From: an archaeon
GTDB taxonomy: Archaea; Thermoproteota; Nitrososphaeria; Nitrososphaerales; CADDZS01
Length of the DNA stretch: 9,450 nucleotides
Reading direction: 5' to 3'
Assembly (NCBI GenBank): GCA_021792315.1
Contig: JAJYUX010000066.1
Location: 1-9,450, forward strand
Positions within the stretch are counted from its first letter, which is position 1; each line of letters opens with the position of its first letter. The notes under the pieces were generated by a model that was given only the letters and a program-made list of their open reading frames with translations, was not told where the DNA came from and did not search any database. The translations under genes were made by a program, and so were the position numbers. Positions 7,173 through 9,450 of this stretch are shown here, in pieces.

Positions 7173-7201
7173 CCGTGAAATTGCTCGGCGCTAGTTGATC
7201 A

Positions 7202-8500
7202 ATGACCCAAGAAAAAAGCTCCTCGCTCTTGCGCCAACGTGTATTTGGCGGTTTGTGGGCGGGGTCTGTTGCTTCCTCCATAGGATCTTCCGCAGGATTA
7301 CTGGCGATTACTTGGTTTGTCTACGCTTCCACAGGATCTGCTTTTGACATCGCTCTGGTGGGTATAGCTGGTCTAGCTCCGCGCATCCTCTTCGGAGTTG
7401 CTTCGGGAGCGCTGGCTGACAGGTACGGCCGACTGAGAGTGATGCTTGGTGCCGACGTTCTGCGCGCGATCACAATGATCCTATTTGCGGCAAGCATTGT
7501 CCTCCTGAAATTCCAGCTCCCGATAGTGCTTACAGTTGCATTCCTCCTCGGAATAGGTCAATCACTTTTCAGGCCTGCCATCAACGCATTTCTTCCCACC
7601 TCTGTACCCAGGGAGCGCCTTGCATCAGCAAATGGCCTCTTCAGCGTAGCTCAGGAAATAACCGGAATTATCGGCGGTCCTTTAGGAGGATTTCTCATCG
7701 GAGTCGTCGGCGTAGCTGCGACGATCGCGTTCAACGGCGCGAGCTACCTGGCTTCCGGACTGTTCATAGTGGTCGTCTCGATGTCCATTACCTCAAAACC
7801 CAGTGCCACCTCAAGAAACGAAAGCCCCCAATTCCTGAAACAGGTTCGCGAGGGCTTTGAGTACATCAACAGGGAACGAGGATTGATGAAACTCACCATA
7901 GCCTCCTTTGGCGCGAACTTTTTCCTAAGTATGTTTTTCACATTCTTGGTGATCTACGTCACTGATGTTTTGCGTCAAGGTTCTTTCGTCTTTGGAGTTT
8001 TAGCGGCCGCCTCTGGAGCTGGCTTTGGCGTAGGTTCTCTTCTAGTTTCAAAAACCAAGGCCGAAGTAAAGTTTGGAATCTGGTTCGCTGTCTTTTGGGG
8101 CGCTGCTGGTATTGGAATATTCGGCCTGGTGTTATTTCCGTCAACAATTGCATCCGTCCTTTCTGTCTTCATAATATCGGCTTGCGGAGGTTTTGGGAAC
8201 ACTACATTTCTGACCGGTGTTCAGAAATTTGTCCCGAACGAGCTTCTCGCACGATACCTGAGTTTAGACGAAGTAGGCAGCATAGCCGCGTCACCTGCCG
8301 GACAGATAGCTGGAGGAGTAATCATTTCGACGACAGGTCTCGGGATAAATTACACGATTGCTGCGATAGGAACAGCTATCTTTGCATTCGGATTGCTCCT
8401 ATTCCCTGACGTGAGAGCTTTGCAAATACACTCAGACTCTTCCAAAGAGCAGAAGCAGTCTGAGTCCGACAAGTACGAAACTGGGGAAGATGCACCCTGA
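7202..8500 (+). CDS. Major facilitator superfamily transporter, probable exporter
   Basis: This is a 432-residue integral membrane protein with about twelve hydrophobic helices, roughly residues 17-41, 46-69, 79-101, 106-127, 140-163, 166-190, 228-250, 258-280, 288-310, 312-335, 355-378 and 383-405. The loop between helices 2 and 3 holds the signature GALADRYGRLR (69-79), the family's motif A. A short charged loop (about 191-225) joins the two halves, and the last 27 residues form a charged, soluble tail. The pattern resembles the EntS/MFS_3-like group of proton-driven exporters of drugs or siderophores, but the substrate cannot be read. It is the only gene here starting with ATG. It is divergent from the TrmB-family regulator and has a dyad just upstream of its TATA box, suggesting local control. 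Confidence 0.92.
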   Translation: MTQEKSSSLLRQRVFGGLWAGSVASSIGSSAGLLAITWFVYASTGSAFDIALVGIAGLAPRILFGVASGALADRYGRLRVMLGADVLRAITMILFAASIVLLKFQLPIVLTVAFLLGIGQSLFRPAINAFLPTSVPRERLASANGLFSVAQEITGIIGGPLGGFLIGVVGVAATIAFNGASYLASGLFIVVVSMSITSKPSATSRNESPQFLKQVREGFEYINRERGLMKLTIASFGANFFLSMFFTFLVIYVTDVLRQGSFVFGVLAAASGAGFGVGSLLVSKTKAEVKFGIWFAVFWGAAGIGIFGLVLFPSTIASVLSVFIISACGGFGNTTFLTGVQKFVPNELLARYLSLDEVGSIAASPAGQIAGGVIISTTGLGINYTIAAIGTAIFAFGLLLFPDVRALQIHSDSSKEQKQSESDKYETGEDAP

Positions 8501-8521
8501 TCACTTGAATATAATCGTGAG

Positions 8522-8547
8522 CTAGAACGCTTGCGTGAACATTCTAG
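8522..8547. repeat. Nested dyad downstream of the transporter gene
   Basis: Outer arms CTAGAA (8522-8527) and TTCTAG (8542-8547) are perfect and enclose a second small dyad, ACGC TT GCGT (8527-8536). It begins 21 bases after the transporter stop. It could form a 3' hairpin, but no T-run follows directly, so calling it a terminator would be a guess. Confidence 0.4.
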
Positions 8548-8616
8548 GTATTGCTTATCAAGCCCCCTGTTTTACGAGTGCACGATTTCCTCGCCACCAC
8601 TGATGGTTATTAGAAG

Positions 8617-8859
8617 ATGTCTCAGATCCATATAGCACCGACAATATTTGACAATAACAATGAATTCAGAGATTCAGAATTTTTAGAATGCTGTCGAGTC
8701 TACTCCTGCAACCCTGACATTGATTCCCTGACGCGAATTGGACTTCTACCCGTCTCAAGGAATTCGACAATCTGTCAATTGTTCCCTCACTTTACCGTCC
8801 AAGTCAGGATGGCTCAGAGTGTTTACAGACATCAAGAAACCAAAGTCGTAAGCGATTAA
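8617..8859 (+). CDS. Doubtful 80-codon open frame
   Basis: An ATG-started frame of 80 codons downstream of the transporter gene. I do not recognise it. The product is of mixed composition with four cysteines and no visible domain, signal or membrane segment. There is no clear TATA box at the expected distance and no ribosome site. Its stop overlaps a hairpin (8856-8880) followed by an A/T-rich tract, which would suit a transcript end. It may be a small gene, a fragment of a lost gene, or chance. Confidence 0.2.
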   Translation: MSQIHIAPTIFDNNNEFRDSEFLECCRVYSCNPDIDSLTRIGLLPVSRNSTICQLFPHFTVQVRMAQSVYRHQETKVVSD

Positions 8860-8880
8860 CTTCTACTAAACAGGAGTTAA
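8856..8880 (+). terminator. Hairpin followed by A/T-rich, T-run sequence
   Basis: TTAACTTC (8856-8863) can pair with GGAGTTAA (8873-8880) through eight pairs including one G-U, with a 9-base loop. Ten bases later an A/T-only tract with several runs of three to four T follows, the kind of signal that ends archaeal transcription. It may end the 80-codon frame or read-through from the transporter gene. Confidence 0.4.
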
Positions 8881-8889
8881 AAGCGTGCA

Positions 8890-8926
8890 ATTATTTTATA
8901 ATTTTATAAATTTATAATTTTATTTT
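8890..8926. repeat. A/T-only tract with internal palindrome
   Basis: Thirty-seven bases contain no G or C. They include the 14-bp perfect palindrome TTATAAATTTATAA (8904-8917) and repeated ATTTTAT-type units. The tract stands out sharply from its surroundings. It may be a T-run terminator or an easily melted element. Nothing gene-like lies between 8927 and 9150 except the hairpin at 9022-9049. Confidence 0.7.
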
Positions 8927-9021
8927 CCGATTGGTTATATGTTACCTTTGCTCTAGTTGTACTGTGCGACGCTTGGGAAGACTAGTATCATCCGACTTGC
9001 ACCAAAACATCAGGCAGACCA

Positions 9022-9049
9022 CTCATGAAAGCTCAAAGCTTAGCATGAG
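9022..9049. repeat. Eleven-pair hairpin in a gene-free stretch
   Basis: CTCATG (9022-9027) pairs with CATGAG (9044-9049), and AAGCT (9029-9033) with AGCTT (9037-9041), closing a CAA loop. One unpaired base on one side and two on the other separate the stems. No T-run follows, so it is not an obvious terminator. It could be part of a small RNA or a protein-binding cruciform. Confidence 0.5.
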
Positions 9050-9155
9050 CTCAGAGTTGCTCTTGCCAGTGTCCACTTTAAGATCAAAGAATGCATTTTA
9101 ATCGCTTTTGTCAATCACGCCATCATTTTCAAAAATTTTCGATCTAGTCTGAGGC

Positions 9156-9199
9156 GGGGGGTACCCCCGGGGGGAGGGGAGGGGGGTGGGGGGTACCCC
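9156..9199 (+). repeat. G-run block with two KpnI-type palindromes; G-quadruplex candidate
   Basis: Five G-runs occur: G6 at 9156-9161, G6 at 9169-9174, G4 at 9176-9179, G6 at 9181-9186 and G6 at 9188-9193. The last four are separated by single bases (A, A, T), the arrangement that gives the most stable intramolecular quadruplexes. The block begins and ends with the palindromes GGGGGTACCCCC (9157-9168) and GGGGTACCCC (9190-9199). It stops one base before a TATA-like box, so it occupies the place of an upstream promoter element. Confidence 0.85.
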
Positions 9200-9207
9200 T
9201 ATTTAAG
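9200..9207 (+). promoter_or_regulatory. TATA-like box beside the G-run block
   Basis: TATTTAAG directly follows the GGGGTACCCC palindrome. By the spacing seen elsewhere in the window, transcription would begin near 9230. No long reading frame follows; the two nearest ATG codons (9227 and 9252) open frames of only 7 and 9 codons, the second with a GGAGG 12 bases upstream. Confidence 0.45.
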
Positions 9208-9229
9208 CCGACACCGCCTAACTTTCATG

Positions 9230-9405
9230 TTTGGGAGGAATAGCGAATAAGATGAACGATGATCAAACTAGTCAATGCTAGTGAAGGTGCGACGCACGGA
9301 TTATTGGAGTCGTACTCGGGTGTACCGTAGAGTGATATTGCCATTGCAACAACTTCTCGACGATCAACGAGAATATCGAACACGAGAGGGGGTACCCCCG
9401 TAGAG
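9230..9405 (+). ncRNA. Possible structured transcript or long leader
   Basis: This gene-free stretch after a TATA-like box holds several close dyads: ACTAG/CTAGT (9267-9271, 9278-9282), GTGCG/CGCAC around 9287-9297, GAGT/ACTC near 9308-9318, and TTCTCG/CGAGAA (9354-9359, 9368-9373). It ends with the third GGGGGTACCCCC copy. It does not match tRNA, 5S rRNA or a clear C/D box RNA by eye. It may instead be the leader of a gene beginning near the right edge. Confidence 0.2.
9388..9399. repeat. Third GGGGGTACCCCC palindrome
   Basis: This 12-bp copy is identical to the one at 9157-9168, 231 bases away. Like that copy, it is closely followed by a run of six G (9405-9410), here after five bases instead of none. 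Repetition of both palindrome and G-run suggests a specific element rather than chance. Confidence 0.8.
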
Positions 9406-9425
9406 GGGGGTCATACTAACTGACT

Positions 9426-9450
9426 ATGAAAATAGCTATGAAAACAACGA
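9426..9450 (+). CDS. Possible start of a gene running off the right edge
   Basis: An ATG at 9426 opens eight codons reading MKIAMKTT to the window end. Lys-rich short starts like this are common in real proteins, but eight codons prove little. No TATA box or ribosome site lies at the usual distance. It cannot be assigned. Confidence 0.15.

Noticed and set aside
8095..8409. 104-codon plus-strand frame inside the transporter gene
   Set aside because: It is a shadow of the hydrophobic MFS frame, rich in Cys, Arg and Ser with no recognisable features.
8617..8940. Transposase remnant or insertion sequence end
   Set aside because: The hairpin and A/T tract suggested an IS end, but no transposase motif, target duplication or matching second end is visible.
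9230..9405. tRNA, 5S rRNA or C/D box RNA
   Set aside because: No T-loop GTTCRA motif, no acceptor pairing, no 5S consensus and no properly placed RTGATGA/CTGA boxes were seen.
9156..9410. CRISPR-like array from the repeated GGGGGTACCCCC units
   Set aside because: Units are only 10-12 bases, spacing is irregular (about 20 and 190 bases) and there are no cas genes.

Overview
This window looks like part of an archaeal chromosome. Genes lack convincing Shine-Dalgarno sites, and A/T-rich TATA-like boxes are centred about 31-38 bases before the start codons of five genes. There is also a TrmB-type winged-helix regulator and an F420-type (Mer-like) luciferase-fold oxidoreductase. The mix of catabolic genes points to a heterotrophic or mixotrophic archaeon. 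A lineage in the Thermoproteota/Nitrososphaeria range is possible, but the sequence alone does not settle it. Six of the seven clear genes appear to start with TTG.

Left part (1-4780) is a catabolic block. A hydantoinase A/5-oxoprolinase-type ATPase subunit (minus strand, cut by the left edge) is divergent from a pair of plus-strand genes: an amidohydrolase of the 2-pyrone-dicarboxylate lactonase/ACMSD-like superfamily and a family III (CaiB/BaiF) CoA-transferase. Facing them, with only two bases between the stop codons, is the F420-type oxidoreductase. Together they suggest ring or amide hydrolysis, CoA activation and an F420-linked redox step on an unknown organic substrate; this link is inferred from position only.

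Middle part (4850-7201) is regulatory. It holds an orphan ParB-family protein with no ParA beside it, and a TrmB-family regulator. A 414-base divergent region follows, holding a doubtful 91-codon frame, a 16-bp perfect palindrome and a 9+9 bp inverted repeat just upstream of the next gene's TATA box. That gene (7202-8500) is a 12-helix major facilitator transporter, probably an exporter, and may be controlled by the TrmB protein.

Right part (8501-9450) has no convincing gene but much structure: dyads and hairpins, a 37-base pure A/T run, a G-run block able to form a very stable G-quadruplex, three copies of a GGGG(G)TACCCC(C) palindrome, and a TATA-like box that may start a structured RNA. 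This is the most unusual part of the window.
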